This document shows positions 18,622 to 28,212 of a DNA stretch of 64,000 nt, piece after piece. The first letter of the stretch is position 1, and each line of letters starts with the position of its first letter. Made by a program: the position numbers and the translations under genes. Source of the stretch: Collimonas sp. OK242 (lineage in GTDB: Bacteria; Pseudomonadota; Gammaproteobacteria; Burkholderiales; Burkholderiaceae_D); assembly GCF_900107095.1 (NCBI RefSeq), contig NZ_FNOR01000010.1, positions 1-64,000 on the forward strand. The letters run 5' to 3'. A model generated the notes under the pieces. That model did not search any database. It was given only the letters and a program-made list of their open reading frames with translations, and was not told where the DNA came from.

Positions 18622-19929
18622 TCACTTGCCGCTGTTGGCGTCGTCGTCGAGACTTCGCAAGAATTGCATTTTCTCGGCAATCTTGGATTCCACTCCGCGC
18701 GGCACCGGCTGATACCAGCCGGGATCGCCGATGCCATCGGGCAGATAGGTTTCGCCAGCCGCATAGGCGTGCGGCTCGTTATGCGCATAGCGATACTCGT
18801 GGCCGTAGCCGAGCTCCTTCATCAGCTTGGTCGGCGCATTTCTCAGGTGCACCGGCACCTCTCTCGACTTGTCATTCCGGACAAACGCCATGGCTTGATT
18901 GAAGGCGTTGTAACCGGCATTGCTTTTCGCTGCAATGGCCAGATAAATCACCGCCTGCCCTAACGCCAGCTCACCTTCGGGCGAACCTAGCCGCTCGTAG
19001 GTCGCAGCGGCATCGGTCGCAATCTGCATCGCGCGCGGATCGGCCAGGCCGATATCTTCCCAGGCCATGCGGATAATCCGGCGCGACAGGTATTTGGGAT
19101 CGGCGCCGCCGTCCAGCATGCGGCACAACCAGTACAGCGCGCCATCGGGGCTGGAGCCGCGCACCGATTTGTGCAAGGCCGAGATCTGATCGTAAAAATT
19201 ATCGCCGCCCTTGTCGAAGCGGCGCGCATTCAAAGTCAGCGCATTTTGCAGGAACTCGGCGGTAATTTGCGTCACACCCGACGCCTTGATGGCGCTGCCG
19301 CTCTGCTCCAGCAAATTGAGCAATCGACGCGCATCGCCGTCGGCATAGCCGATCAGGGTATCGACGGCGGCATCGTCAAACTGAAGGTGCGACAACATCC
19401 GTTCCTGCGCGCGCGCCAGCAACTGCTTCAACTCATCTTCGCTCAGCGCCTGCAACACATACACTTGCGCCCGCGACAGCAAAGCGGAGTTGACTTCAAA
19501 CGAAGGATTTTCGGTGGTGGCGCCAATGAAAGTCACCAGACCCGATTCTGCATAAGGCAACAAGGCATCTTGCTGCGATTTGTTGAAACGATGAATTTCA
19601 TCGACGAACAAGATCGTATGTTTACCCTGCGCCAGGTATTGCTGCGCCTGTTCCATCGCCGCCCGGATATCCTTGACGCCCGAAAACACTGCCGACAACG
19701 GGATGAATTCGCAGTCGAAGGCATTCGCAGTCAAACGCGCCAGCGTGGTCTTGCCAACGCCCGGCGGCCCCCACAAGATCATGGAGTGCGGCTTGCCCGA
19801 TTCAAACGCCAGCCGCAACGGCTTGCCTGCACCCAGCAAATGGCTCTGCCCGATCACCTCGTCCAGAGTCGCCGGACGCAGGGCTTCAGCCAATGGTGGA
19901 GTGGGTTCTACTTTGAAGAGATCGGACAT
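18622..19929 (-). CDS. rarA: Replication-associated recombination protein A
   Basis: AAA+ ATPase of 435 residues (RarA/MgsA), which acts at stalled replication forks and is related to clamp loaders. It has Walker A GPPGVGKTTLARL, Walker B ILFVDEIHRFNKSQQDALL, sensor 1 FIGATTENPSFEVNSALLSR and the C-terminal MgsA domain (YWLCRMLDGGADPKYLSRR). It converges with the racemase gene, stop to stop with a 15-base gap. rarA next to lolA and ftsK is the usual Burkholderiales order. Confidence 0.97.
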   Translation of the reverse strand: MSDLFKVEPTPPLAEALRPATLDEVIGQSHLLGAGKPLRLAFESGKPHSMILWGPPGVGKTTLARLTANAFDCEFIPLSAVFSGVKDIRAAMEQAQQYLAQGKHTILFVDEIHRFNKSQQDALLPYAESGLVTFIGATTENPSFEVNSALLSRAQVYVLQALSEDELKQLLARAQERMLSHLQFDDAAVDTLIGYADGDARRLLNLLEQSGSAIKASGVTQITAEFLQNALTLNARRFDKGGDNFYDQISALHKSVRGSSPDGALYWLCRMLDGGADPKYLSRRIIRMAWEDIGLADPRAMQIATDAAATYERLGSPEGELALGQAVIYLAIAAKSNAGYNAFNQAMAFVRNDKSREVPVHLRNAPTKLMKELGYGHEYRYAHNEPHAYAAGETYLPDGIGDPGWYQPVPRGVESKIAEKMQFLRSLDDDANSGK

Positions 19930-20111
19930 AGGGATGATTCGGTGAAAAATGTTCTTTGTTTGAAAAATGAAAAGCGATAAAACATCTTATCGGCAACGCA
20001 ATAAACCCGTTCGCGGCGGTTATCGACGGACTTCAGCGGATCTCGGCGCAAAGATGGCGATCATGAGAGAATCGCTGTCGATTTTGCCCAGAAACCACTC
20101 TCCGCCAAACC

Positions 20112-20444
20112 ATGCCCTTTGTCGTCACCGATTCCTGCATCCGTTGCAAATACACCGACTGCGTCGATGTCTGCCCTATGGACTGCTTTCGACAAGGGCC
20201 GAATTTCCTGGTGATCGTTGCGGACAACTGCATTGACTGCTCGATGTGCGTGCCGGAATGTCCGGTCGGCGCGATCTATAACGAAAGCGACCTGCCCGAC
20301 GAGCAACGCCATTTCATCGAAATCAACGCCCGCCTGGCAGCTCATCCCGACTGGAAACCGATCACCCGCTCGCAGGCGCCGTTGCCCGACCATGAAACCT
20401 GGCGCGAAGTCGCCAACAAGCTGGAATTCCTGAAGCTGGCGTAG
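20112..20444 (+). CDS. fdxA: 7Fe ferredoxin FdxA
   Basis: Small cytoplasmic electron carrier of 110 residues. The N-terminal clusters are bound by CIRCKYTDCVDVCPMDC and CIDCSMCVPECP, the pattern of FdxA-type seven-iron ferredoxins ([3Fe-4S] plus [4Fe-4S]). The C-terminal 50 residues are the usual FdxA extension. It lies between rarA and lolA but on the opposite strand. A strong hairpin overlaps its stop codon. Confidence 0.95.
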   Translation: MPFVVTDSCIRCKYTDCVDVCPMDCFRQGPNFLVIVADNCIDCSMCVPECPVGAIYNESDLPDEQRHFIEINARLAAHPDWKPITRSQAPLPDHETWREVANKLEFLKLA

Positions 20445-20468
20445 GGCGGGCACTCGTGCCCACCCTAC
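20441..20468. repeat. REP-like hairpin overlapping the fdxA stop
   Basis: GTAGGG-C-GGGCAC and GTGCCC-A-CCCTAC form a long, nearly perfect GC-rich hairpin with a 2-base loop. It covers the TAG of fdxA and ends nine bases before the lolA stop, between convergent genes. There is no T-run, so it resembles a REP/bidirectional-terminator element rather than a classical terminator. Confidence 0.6.
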
Positions 20469-20477
20469 TCGATTCAA

Positions 20478-21173
20478 TTACTGATTCAAAACGTCCGCAC
20501 CCTTGGGCACGACGAACTTGAACTGCCCGGCCGACAGCGGCGGATTCTTGACGAAATTCTTGAATGTCAGTAACGATACCTGGCCAAATGAATCGCGCAA
20601 TTCCATCGCCTGCGGCAATCCGTCCTTCAAGCCGATGCCGATATGATCGAAAGTGGTGTCCTTGGCCTTGGGCGTCGCTTCCAGCCACTCCATGCCATCC
20701 TTGGACTGGCCTTCTTTCAGCACAAAATTTTTCTCCAGGTCGTTGCTGCCGAATAAAATCGCTGCCGGCGACGAACCTAACGCATTGCCCAGGCTCTTGG
20801 TGGTGACCTGGTTCAGATCCTTGTCATAGATATACAGCTTGTCGCCGTCGGCTTGCAAGATCTGTTCGTACGGCTTCTGATAAGTCCAGATGAACTTGCC
20901 CGGCCGCGCGAAGATAAAAATGCCGCTGGAAGTACTGGTGACCTTCGGCGCCTTGCCGGCGTCGATTTTCACCAGTTGCTGCGAGAACTCGCCTTTGGCC
21001 GATTGCGTGCTGCTGACGAAGGACTTGAACTGTTCCAGCGCGCTGGCGCCGGCCAGCGACGGCAGCATGGCCATGGTCAAAGACAGGCCGACTATCAAAC
21101 GCCCCGATTTGAATCTCGCAAACATATTGCTTTTGTTGCCGCCGATGATGCCGGCGGTAATTTTCTTTTGCAT
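20478..21173 (-). CDS. lolA: Outer-membrane lipoprotein carrier protein LolA
   Basis: Periplasmic chaperone that takes lipoproteins from LolCDE to LolB. It has about 231 residues, with mature-type blocks [40 protein letters not shown] and [15 protein letters not shown]. The signal peptide ends LAGASA. The start at 21173 uses a GGAG that overlaps the last codons of ftsK; a second start at 21125 (MFARFKSG) would give a more ordinary signal peptide and remains possible. It is four bases downstream of ftsK, so both are co-transcribed. Confidence 0.95.
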   Translation of the reverse strand: MQKKITAGIIGGNKSNMFARFKSGRLIVGLSLTMAMLPSLAGASALEQFKSFVSSTQSAKGEFSQQLVKIDAGKAPKVTSTSSGIFIFARPGKFIWTYQKPYEQILQADGDKLYIYDKDLNQVTTKSLGNALGSSPAAILFGSNDLEKNFVLKEGQSKDGMEWLEATPKAKDTTFDHIGIGLKDGLPQAMELRDSFGQVSLLTFKNFVKNPPLSAGQFKFVVPKGADVLNQ

Positions 21174-21177
21174 GTCT

Positions 21178-23517
21178 TTACTCCGTATTGCTATTACCAG
21201 CCGGCACCAGGATTTCCCGGTTGCCGTTGGATTGCATGGTTGAAACCAGCCCGCTTGTTTCCATTTGCTCCAGCAAGCGCGCCGCACGGTTGTAGCCGAT
21301 GCGCAGATGACGCTGCACCAGCGAAATCGAGGCGCGCCGGTTCTTCAGCACCACCGCCACTGCCTGGTCATACAGCTCGTCGCCTTCGGTGCCGCCGGCA
21401 GCTGCACCGCCGACCGCGCCGTCGCCGCCATCTTCCAGCACGCCGCCTTCGAGTATCCCTTCGATGTAATTCGGTTCGCCTTGCTCCTTCAGGTAATCAA
21501 CTACCCGATGCACTTCCTCATCCGAGACAAACGCGCCATGCACCCGGATCGGCAAGCCGGTGCCCGGCGGCATGTACAGCATGTCGCCCATGCCGAGCAA
21601 CGCTTCCGCTCCCATCTGGTCGAGAATGGTGCGCGAATCGATCTTGCTGCTGACCTGGAACGCGATCCGGGTCGGCACATTGGCCTTGATCAGGCCGGTG
21701 ATCACGTCTACAGATGGGCGCTGCGTCGCGAGAATCAAGTGGATGCCGGCAGCGCGCGCTTTTTGGGCGATGCGCGCGATCAGTTCTTCCACCTTCTTGC
21801 CGACTACCATCATCAGGTCGGCCAGCTCGTCGATGATGACCACGATGGTCGGCAATTTTTCCAGCGGTTCCGGCGCGTCCGGCGTCAGGCTGAACGGATT
21901 CGGGATTTTTTCTTCACGCTTGTCGGCGTCGCTGATCTTCTGGTTGTAACCGGTCAGGTTACGCACGCCCATTTTCGACATCAGCTTGTAGCGGCGCTCC
22001 ATTTCGTTGACCGCCCAGTTCAGTGCATGGCCGGCCTGGCGCATGTCGGTCACCACCGGCGCCAGCAGATGCGGAATGCCCTCATAGATCGACAGCTCCA
22101 GCATTTTCGGATCGATCAGGATCAGGCGCACCTGGTTCGGATCTGATTTGTAGAGCAGGGACAGGATGGTGGCGTTGATGCCCACCGATTTACCCGAACC
22201 GGTAGTACCGGCCACCAGCAAGTGCGGCATCTTGGCCAGGTCCGCCACTACCGGATGGCCGGCGATATCCTTGCCGAGCGCGATGGTGAGGCTGGAGACG
22301 CCGTCGTTATATACCTTGGAACCGAGAATCTCGGTCAGGCGCACAATTTGACGTTTAGGGTTAGGCAACTCCAGGCCCATGAACATTTTGCCGGGAATCA
22401 CTTCGACCACGCGGATCGAGGTCAGCGACAAGGAACGCGCCAGGTCGCGCGCCAGGCCGACAATCTGGCTGCCCTTGACGCCGGTGGCGGGTTCGATTTC
22501 GTAGCGGGTAATCACCGGCCCCGGATAGGCGGCCACCACCTTGACCTGCACCCCGAAATCGGAAAGTTTTTTCTCGATCAGGCGGCTGGTGAATTCCAGC
22601 GTTTCGACACTGACGGTCTGCTGTGCCGGCGGCGCTTCATCCAGCAGCGACAGCGGCGGCAGATTGGTGTCCGGCAGATCCGTGAACAAGGCGCTTTGCT
22701 TTTCTTTCTCGACCCTTTCCGATTTTGGCACCGCAACGATTTGCGGCTCTATCCTGATCGGCGGCGCCACCACGATCTTGGCGCGTTCCTGGACCACCAC
22801 CTCTTCACGCTTGACGGCAGCGACCTGACCCGCTTTGCGGTCTTCGCGCGCCACATAGAAGTCCCTCAGCCACAGCACGCCGTTTTCAATGCCGGCGCCG
22901 ATGCGCTCGGCCACTGTCAGCCAGGAAACATGGAAAAACAGGCTGATGCCCAGCGCAATCAGCAATAGCAAGAACAAAGTGGAGCCGGTAAAGCCCAGTG
23001 CGGTTTGCGCGCCGCTGCCGATCAATTGACCCAGGACGCCGCCTGGCGCGCGCGGCAGCTGCATGTGCAGCGTCGCCATGCGGGTGTATTCGATGCCCAT
23101 GCTGCCGATCAGGATCAAGACGAAGCCGGCGCCGCGGATCAAGCCTTCCTGATGATGTTCCGGCTCGGCTGCCTTATCCACCAGGAAACGCTGCGAAATG
23201 CGCTTGTAGCCTTGCCACAAGGTGCGCAACAGCAGCGCGCACCACCACCATGCGGAAGCGCCGAACACGAACAACATGAGATCGGACAGCCAGGCGCCGA
23301 TCCGGCCGCCCCAATTGTGCAGATGCGGCACCACATTGGCGTGCGACCAGCCGGGGTCGGATTTCGAGTAACTGGCGAAAATGATAATCAGATAGGCCGT
23401 AATGACTGCATAGGCGATCCAGCGCGCTTCATACAACAGCCGCACCAGACGGCTCGGCAGCGGCTGCGCTTCCTGCGGCTTGGTATTGCGGGTATAGGCT
23501 TGGCTTGTTCTAGTCAT
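21178..23517 (-). CDS. ftsK: DNA translocase FtsK
   Basis: Septal DNA pump for chromosome segregation and dimer resolution, 779 residues. The N-terminus has four membrane segments (first near residues 32-50, others to about 200), then a fairly short Pro/charged linker, then the motor with Walker [14 protein letters not shown] and Walker [18 protein letters not shown]. The C-terminal gamma winged helix ([20 protein letters not shown]) reads KOPS sites and contacts XerD. At 779 residues it is the short-linker form common in betaproteobacteria. Confidence 0.97.
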   Translation of the reverse strand: MTRTSQAYTRNTKPQEAQPLPSRLVRLLYEARWIAYAVITAYLIIIFASYSKSDPGWSHANVVPHLHNWGGRIGAWLSDLMLFVFGASAWWWCALLLRTLWQGYKRISQRFLVDKAAEPEHHQEGLIRGAGFVLILIGSMGIEYTRMATLHMQLPRAPGGVLGQLIGSGAQTALGFTGSTLFLLLLIALGISLFFHVSWLTVAERIGAGIENGVLWLRDFYVAREDRKAGQVAAVKREEVVVQERAKIVVAPPIRIEPQIVAVPKSERVEKEKQSALFTDLPDTNLPPLSLLDEAPPAQQTVSVETLEFTSRLIEKKLSDFGVQVKVVAAYPGPVITRYEIEPATGVKGSQIVGLARDLARSLSLTSIRVVEVIPGKMFMGLELPNPKRQIVRLTEILGSKVYNDGVSSLTIALGKDIAGHPVVADLAKMPHLLVAGTTGSGKSVGINATILSLLYKSDPNQVRLILIDPKMLELSIYEGIPHLLAPVVTDMRQAGHALNWAVNEMERRYKLMSKMGVRNLTGYNQKISDADKREEKIPNPFSLTPDAPEPLEKLPTIVVIIDELADLMMVVGKKVEELIARIAQKARAAGIHLILATQRPSVDVITGLIKANVPTRIAFQVSSKIDSRTILDQMGAEALLGMGDMLYMPPGTGLPIRVHGAFVSDEEVHRVVDYLKEQGEPNYIEGILEGGVLEDGGDGAVGGAAAGGTEGDELYDQAVAVVLKNRRASISLVQRHLRIGYNRAARLLEQMETSGLVSTMQSNGNREILVPAGNSNTE

Positions 23518-23705
23518 AAATCCGGTGAGTGTTGCTACGTTGTTATTTCTCGGTGCTTACTGAATGCTTACTGAATGGTCACTGATTGCTGCTTAGCATG
23601 TAATCGCAAGTTGAAATTATGCACCCAATACCTATATATATAACCAGTGTTTGATGTTTCCATTTGCAACATAGGCGAAACAGCCGGCTAGTCGGGCATG
23701 GAATT

Positions 23706-23735
23706 TTGATGCACCGCACACGTGTAGACTATAAT
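23706..23735 (+). promoter_or_regulatory. Probable sigma-70 promoter of trxB
   Basis: TTGATG (23706-23711) and a perfect TATAAT (23730-23735) are separated by 18 bases, on the plus strand and about 120 bases before the trxB start. The rest of the 343-base gap between ftsK and trxB (23518-23860) is AT-rich, with short ACTGA-type repeats near 23560-23590 and no gene. Confidence 0.55.
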
Positions 23736-23812
23736 CTTACCGAGTTTTTGCACCCGATTTGATGATCTTGACAATATTTATCCGCTTATTTGTCTGCGGC
23801 TCGCGGCCATAA

Positions 23813-24817
<1,005 letters not shown>

Positions 24818-24825
24818 AGCGTTAC

Positions 24826-24923
24826 ACTGTTAATCGGGATCAGGGTTTTTCATTGTTTCGATTCTGATCATGCGATTCTGATCCCGCGCTTCTAATCCCG
24901 CGCTTCTAATCCCGATTAACAGT
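24826..24923. repeat. 15-bp inverted repeats enclosing 14-bp tandem repeats
   Basis: ACTGTTAATCGGGAT (24826-24840) is the exact reverse complement of 24909-24923. Between and into the second arm run four 14-bp units at 24860-24915: GATTCTGATCATGC, GATTCTGATCCCGC, GCTTCTAATCCCGC, GCTTCTAATCCCGA. The element fills the gap between trxB and the Smr gene and may fold as a terminator-like or phase-variable structure. Confidence 0.7.
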
Positions 24924-24950
24924 CCTGCAAAACTCGTAGAACCACACATC

Positions 24951-25601
24951 ATGGCCGGCCCGATCAAGGACTTCAACGCCCTCAAGTCAATGCGCAAGGA
25001 ACTCAAGGCGCAGGACGAAGCACGCCAGGCCGCTGCGGCCGAACGCCAGCGCCGCGAACAGGAAGCACTGCGCGACGCCGATATCTTTCGCAGCAGCATC
25101 GGCAACGTCAAGCCATTGACCGTACCGCCCAAATTCACTCCCAGCGTGCCGCGCCCGCTACCGATCGCGCGCCAGCACTTGGCGGACGAACAAGCTGCGC
25201 TGCAAGAATCGCTGTCAGACGACTTCACCATCGAAACCCTGTTGCACAGCGACGAATCGCTCAGCTTTGCCCGCAACGGCATCGGTCCCGACGTCATGCG
25301 CAAGCTGCGGCGCGGCCACTGGACCATCCAGCAACAGCTCGACCTGCACGGCTTGCGGCGCGACGAAGCACGCGAAGCCCTGGCCGAATTCCTGCGCCTG
25401 GCTGCCAAGCGCGGCTGGCGCTGCGTCCGCATCATCCATGGCAAGGGACTCGGCTCGGTCAACAAGGAACCGGTGCTGAAATCCAAAGTCCGCAACTGGC
25501 TGGTACAGAAGGAAGAAGTACTGGCCTTCTGCCAGGCCACCGCCGCCGAAGGCGGTTCCGGCGCCTTGCTGGTGCTGCTCAGGGGCCAGGCCGCCTCATG
25601 A
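24951..25601 (+). CDS. Smr/MutS2-type domain protein
   Basis: Protein of 216 residues. The N-terminal third is charged and helical (MAGPIKDFNALKSMRKELKA). The C-terminal Smr domain (about residues 125-210) shows LDLHGLRRDEAREALAEF, the HGKG loop in VRIIHGKGLGS and the ending SGALLVLLRG. Stand-alone Smr proteins (YdaL/SmrA-like) are DNA or RNA endonucleases; the LDLH and HGxG residues are the catalytic core. No clear ribosome-binding site is seen before 24951. Confidence 0.92.
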   Translation: MAGPIKDFNALKSMRKELKAQDEARQAAAAERQRREQEALRDADIFRSSIGNVKPLTVPPKFTPSVPRPLPIARQHLADEQAALQESLSDDFTIETLLHSDESLSFARNGIGPDVMRKLRRGHWTIQQQLDLHGLRRDEAREALAEFLRLAAKRGWRCVRIIHGKGLGSVNKEPVLKSKVRNWLVQKEEVLAFCQATAAEGGSGALLVLLRGQAAS

Positions 25602-25621
25602 CAACCCTCTGCCTCCTCCCG

Positions 25622-26779
25622 CTAAAACAAACCCAGCTGACCTGACAGCCGGTCTTTTTCCGGCGGCGCATACGGCCGCCGGAAGCGGCTCGCATCCAGC
25701 GTCGCAAACGACCCGCGCTGCGCCATGCCGAATCTGATCAAGGCTTTTTCAAAACGCTGCCGCAACAGATCCGCCCACACGCCCTCGCCGCGCATGCGAG
25801 TGGCAAAATCGGCGTCGTAATCGGCGCCGCCGCGCATCTCGCGGATGCGATTCATCACCCGTTTGGCGCGCTCGGGAAAATGCGCGTTGAGCCAGTTCTG
25901 GAACAAGGGATTCACCTCCCACGGCAAGCGCAATACGATGTAACTGGCGCGCACCGCACCCGCTTCGGCCGCCGCCTCTATCACGCGTTCCAGATCGGGC
26001 TCGGTGATAAACGGGATCATTGGCGCGATGCTGACGCTGACCGGGATGCCCGCCTCGGCCAGCGTGCGGATGGTGCGCAAGCGCCGCGCCGGCGCGGCGG
26101 CGCGCGGCTCCAGGGTGCGGGCGACGGCAGGATCAAGCGTGGTGATGGTGACTGCCGCCACCGCCTGCCGTTTGGCCGCCATGCTGGCCAATAGATCGAT
26201 ATCGCGCTCTATCAGCGATGATTTGGTAATCAAGGCGAGCGGATGTTCGCAATCGTGCAGCACTTGCAAGATGCGCCTGGTCAGTTTCAATTCACGCTCG
26301 CAAGGCTGATAGGCGTCGGTGTTGATGCCAAGCGCAATCGATTCCGGGACATAAGAAGGCTTGGCCAGCTCCCGCAGCAATACTTCAGGCGCATTGACCT
26401 TGGCAAAAATCCGGCTCTCGAAATCCAGCCCGGGCGACAAACCCAGGTAGCTATGCGAAGGCCGGGCGAAACAGTAAATGCAGCCGTGCTCACATCCGCG
26501 ATAGGGGTTCAAGGACACATTGAACGGCAAATCCGGCGAAGCATTACGGCTCAGGATGGTCTTTGCCTGCTCTTCCGTGACAATAGTCCGCAGCGCTGCC
26601 GGCTCAAGCTGGCCGTCCTCGGCAGCCCAGCCATCGTCAAAATCCTCGCGCTGCGCAACTTCGTAGCGGCCCTGCATATTGTTGGTCGCGCCACGGCCCT
26701 TGGGCGGCACCTTATGCGCTACGCCAGACGCCTGAAAATGGATCACCTGGGATGGAGGCTGCTTTTGATAATCTGACAT
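25622..26779 (-). CDS. PA0069-family radical SAM protein (SplB-like)
   Basis: Radical SAM protein of 385 residues. The [4Fe-4S] motif is CxxxCxxC in YRGCEHGCIYCFARPSHSY, preceded by the family string FNVSLNPYRG. The family is related to spore photoproduct lyase (SplB) but its reaction is not established. The start at 26779 has no good ribosome-binding site, and a perfect LexA box begins only 12 bases upstream, so the transcript would be almost leaderless; an ATG 34 codons later is an alternative. The LexA box suggests induction by DNA damage. It converges with the Smr gene. Confidence 0.9.
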   Translation of the reverse strand: MSDYQKQPPSQVIHFQASGVAHKVPPKGRGATNNMQGRYEVAQREDFDDGWAAEDGQLEPAALRTIVTEEQAKTILSRNASPDLPFNVSLNPYRGCEHGCIYCFARPSHSYLGLSPGLDFESRIFAKVNAPEVLLRELAKPSYVPESIALGINTDAYQPCERELKLTRRILQVLHDCEHPLALITKSSLIERDIDLLASMAAKRQAVAAVTITTLDPAVARTLEPRAAAPARRLRTIRTLAEAGIPVSVSIAPMIPFITEPDLERVIEAAAEAGAVRASYIVLRLPWEVNPLFQNWLNAHFPERAKRVMNRIREMRGGADYDADFATRMRGEGVWADLLRQRFEKALIRFGMAQRGSFATLDASRFRRPYAPPEKDRLSGQLGLF

Positions 26780-26791
26780 CGCAATACCATT

Positions 26792-26811
26792 TACTGTATA
26801 TATATACAGTA
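26792..26811 (-). promoter_or_regulatory. LexA (SOS) box, perfect consensus
   Basis: TACTGTATATATATACAGTA is the textbook 20-bp SOS box (CTGT-N8-ACAG with TA repeats) and is fully palindromic. On the minus strand TTGCAG (26822-26817) and TATACA (26800-26795), 16 bases apart, give a plausible promoter under the box. It lies 12 bases upstream of the radical SAM start. Confidence 0.85.
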
Positions 26812-26912
26812 TATTACTGCAAATCCTGCCGTTTGCAACAGTAGACTATCAACTCCTTTTGGGTCCATGAAATAGGCAAGCGGATCTGCTGGGATGTGTG
26901 ATGCGAGCTGTG

Positions 26913-26935
26913 TATAATGATAATCAAATTATCAT
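26913..26935 (+). promoter_or_regulatory. -10 element overlapped by a Fur-like dyad
   Basis: TATAAT (26913-26918) is followed by ATGATAAT-CAA-ATTATCAT (26917-26935), a perfect dyad with 8-bp arms. The TGATAAT/ATTATCA halves are those of the Fur 7-1-7 box, but the centre is three bases instead of one. It would repress the promoter of the YkgJ and spermidine-synthase-like genes. No good -35 hexamer is seen. The regulator is inferred. Confidence 0.55.
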
Positions 26936-26980
26936 AAATGCGATGCATGAAATTCTGTAAATACGAATGGCGAGTAGCTA

Positions 26981-27343
26981 ATGGACAAACTGGACAAAAA
27001 CATCCAGACAATCAAATTTTTCAGGGAACGCATCCCGACATTCACCTGCGTTCCGGGGTGTCACGATTGCTGCGGCCCTGTGTTGGCGTCCACCGTTGAA
27101 ATGGCGAGACTGCCGCGCAAGAGCGAACCAGAGCAGGATGCCGCGCTTGCCGCATTAAGCTGCCCGCATCTGGGCGCCGCTGGCTGCCAGGTATATGAGG
27201 AGCGCCCGTTGATTTGCCGGCTGTTCGGCACCACGCCCAGGCTGGCCTGCCCGAACGGCAAGCGGCCCGAGGTCATGGTCGCCCCCGCTATTGAAGAACG
27301 GGTCTACCGCTATTTCGAGCAAGCACGCCATGTACTGGTTTGA
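26981..27343 (+). CDS. YkgJ-family Cys-cluster protein
   Basis: Small cytoplasmic protein of 120 residues. Eight cysteines form the family pattern: FTCVPGCHDCCGPV near residue 22, then SCPHLGAAGCQVYEERPLIC with RLFG after it, and a last Cys near 86. The family is predicted to bind zinc or iron, but its role is not known. It is the first gene behind a Fur-like dyad. Its stop overlaps a possible TTG start of the next frame, but the better start of that gene is 38 bases later. Likely an operon with the two genes that follow. Confidence 0.85.
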   Translation: MDKLDKNIQTIKFFRERIPTFTCVPGCHDCCGPVLASTVEMARLPRKSEPEQDAALAALSCPHLGAAGCQVYEERPLICRLFGTTPRLACPNGKRPEVMVAPAIEERVYRYFEQARHVLV

Positions 27344-27381
27344 CATCCCTGTTTTTACCCGATGACGTTGAAGATACGACC

Positions 27382-28194
27382 ATGCTTTTAGAAAACATCC
27401 GCGAACTTTCAGCGTTTTCCGGCGACGGCAGACCTTACATCTATAAAAACGCCCATTCTGTCTCCCTGCAGTTCGACAATACCGCGGTACAGAGCGAGAT
27501 GTACGTGACAGCGCCCGACGCACTCCTGCTGGGCTACACGGTGACGATGATGGGTTTCCTGCTATTCAAGCAAAGCCCCGAGACGATTGCCATGATCGGG
27601 CTGGGCGGCGGCTCTCTGGTTAAATATTGTTATCGCAACCTGCCCCAGGCATCGATCGTGGTCGCTGAGAACAACCCTGAAGTAATCGCATTAAAGGATC
27701 ATTTCCACATTCCTGAAGATGGCCGCCGATTGCAGATTCGCTGCCAGGACGGGCGCGACCTGGTACGGCATGCCGACGGCGATTACGAGATCCTGCTGGT
27801 GGATGGATTCGACCACACGGGACAACCGCCGCAGTTATGCAGCCAGGCCTTTTACGATGATTGCTATCAGGCGCTGGCGCCGGACGGCATCATGGTCGTC
27901 AATTTGCTGGGCAGCAGAGCAGACATGACGCACTACCTCGACCGCATCCACCGCAGCTTTGACGGCGCAGTGGTCGCAGTCGACGCCCTGGAATCCAACA
28001 ACATGATTGTATTCGCATGCAAAGGGCGACTGCTGGACATATCGGATCAGGCCGTCATGAGCAGGCTGAAAGATCTGGAGCCGCGCCATGCGCTGATGCT
28101 ACGCATGACCGCACAAAACATATTACGGCAGCGCAGAAATGATAAATTGATCGCGGCGCTGCACCTCTCCGCTGAACAGCTGCGCGCGGGATAG
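27382..28194 (+). CDS. Spermidine-synthase-like protein, first paralog
   Basis: Protein of 270 residues with the Rossmann methyltransferase-like fold of spermidine synthases. The nucleotide-site glycine motif is MIGLGGGSLVKYCYRNLP, the ribose-binding acid follows in VVAENNPEVIAL, and the catalytic-region Asp is in ILLVDGFDHTG. The N-terminal QSEM and MMGFLLF strings are shared with the next gene. The ATG at 27382 is chosen because it gives the same N-terminal length as the paralog; a TTG at 27340 overlapping the ykgJ-type stop is the alternative. No speD or other polyamine gene is nearby, so true aminopropyl transfer is uncertain. Confidence 0.8.
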   Translation: MLLENIRELSAFSGDGRPYIYKNAHSVSLQFDNTAVQSEMYVTAPDALLLGYTVTMMGFLLFKQSPETIAMIGLGGGSLVKYCYRNLPQASIVVAENNPEVIALKDHFHIPEDGRRLQIRCQDGRDLVRHADGDYEILLVDGFDHTGQPPQLCSQAFYDDCYQALAPDGIMVVNLLGSRADMTHYLDRIHRSFDGAVVAVDALESNNMIVFACKGRLLDISDQAVMSRLKDLEPRHALMLRMTAQNILRQRRNDKLIAALHLSAEQLRAG

Positions 28195-28212
28195 GGATAC
28201 GCTTAACACTAC

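Noticed and set aside
26913-26935. Reading the dyad as a canonical Fur 19-mer
   Set aside because: The half-sites fit, but the three-base centre does not match the 7-1-7 layout, so I call it Fur-like only.
27340-27382. TTG start overlapping the YkgJ stop for the first spermidine-synthase-like gene
   Set aside because: The ATG at 27382 gives an N-terminus that aligns in length with the downstream paralog, so it is preferred, though coupling through the TTG cannot be excluded.
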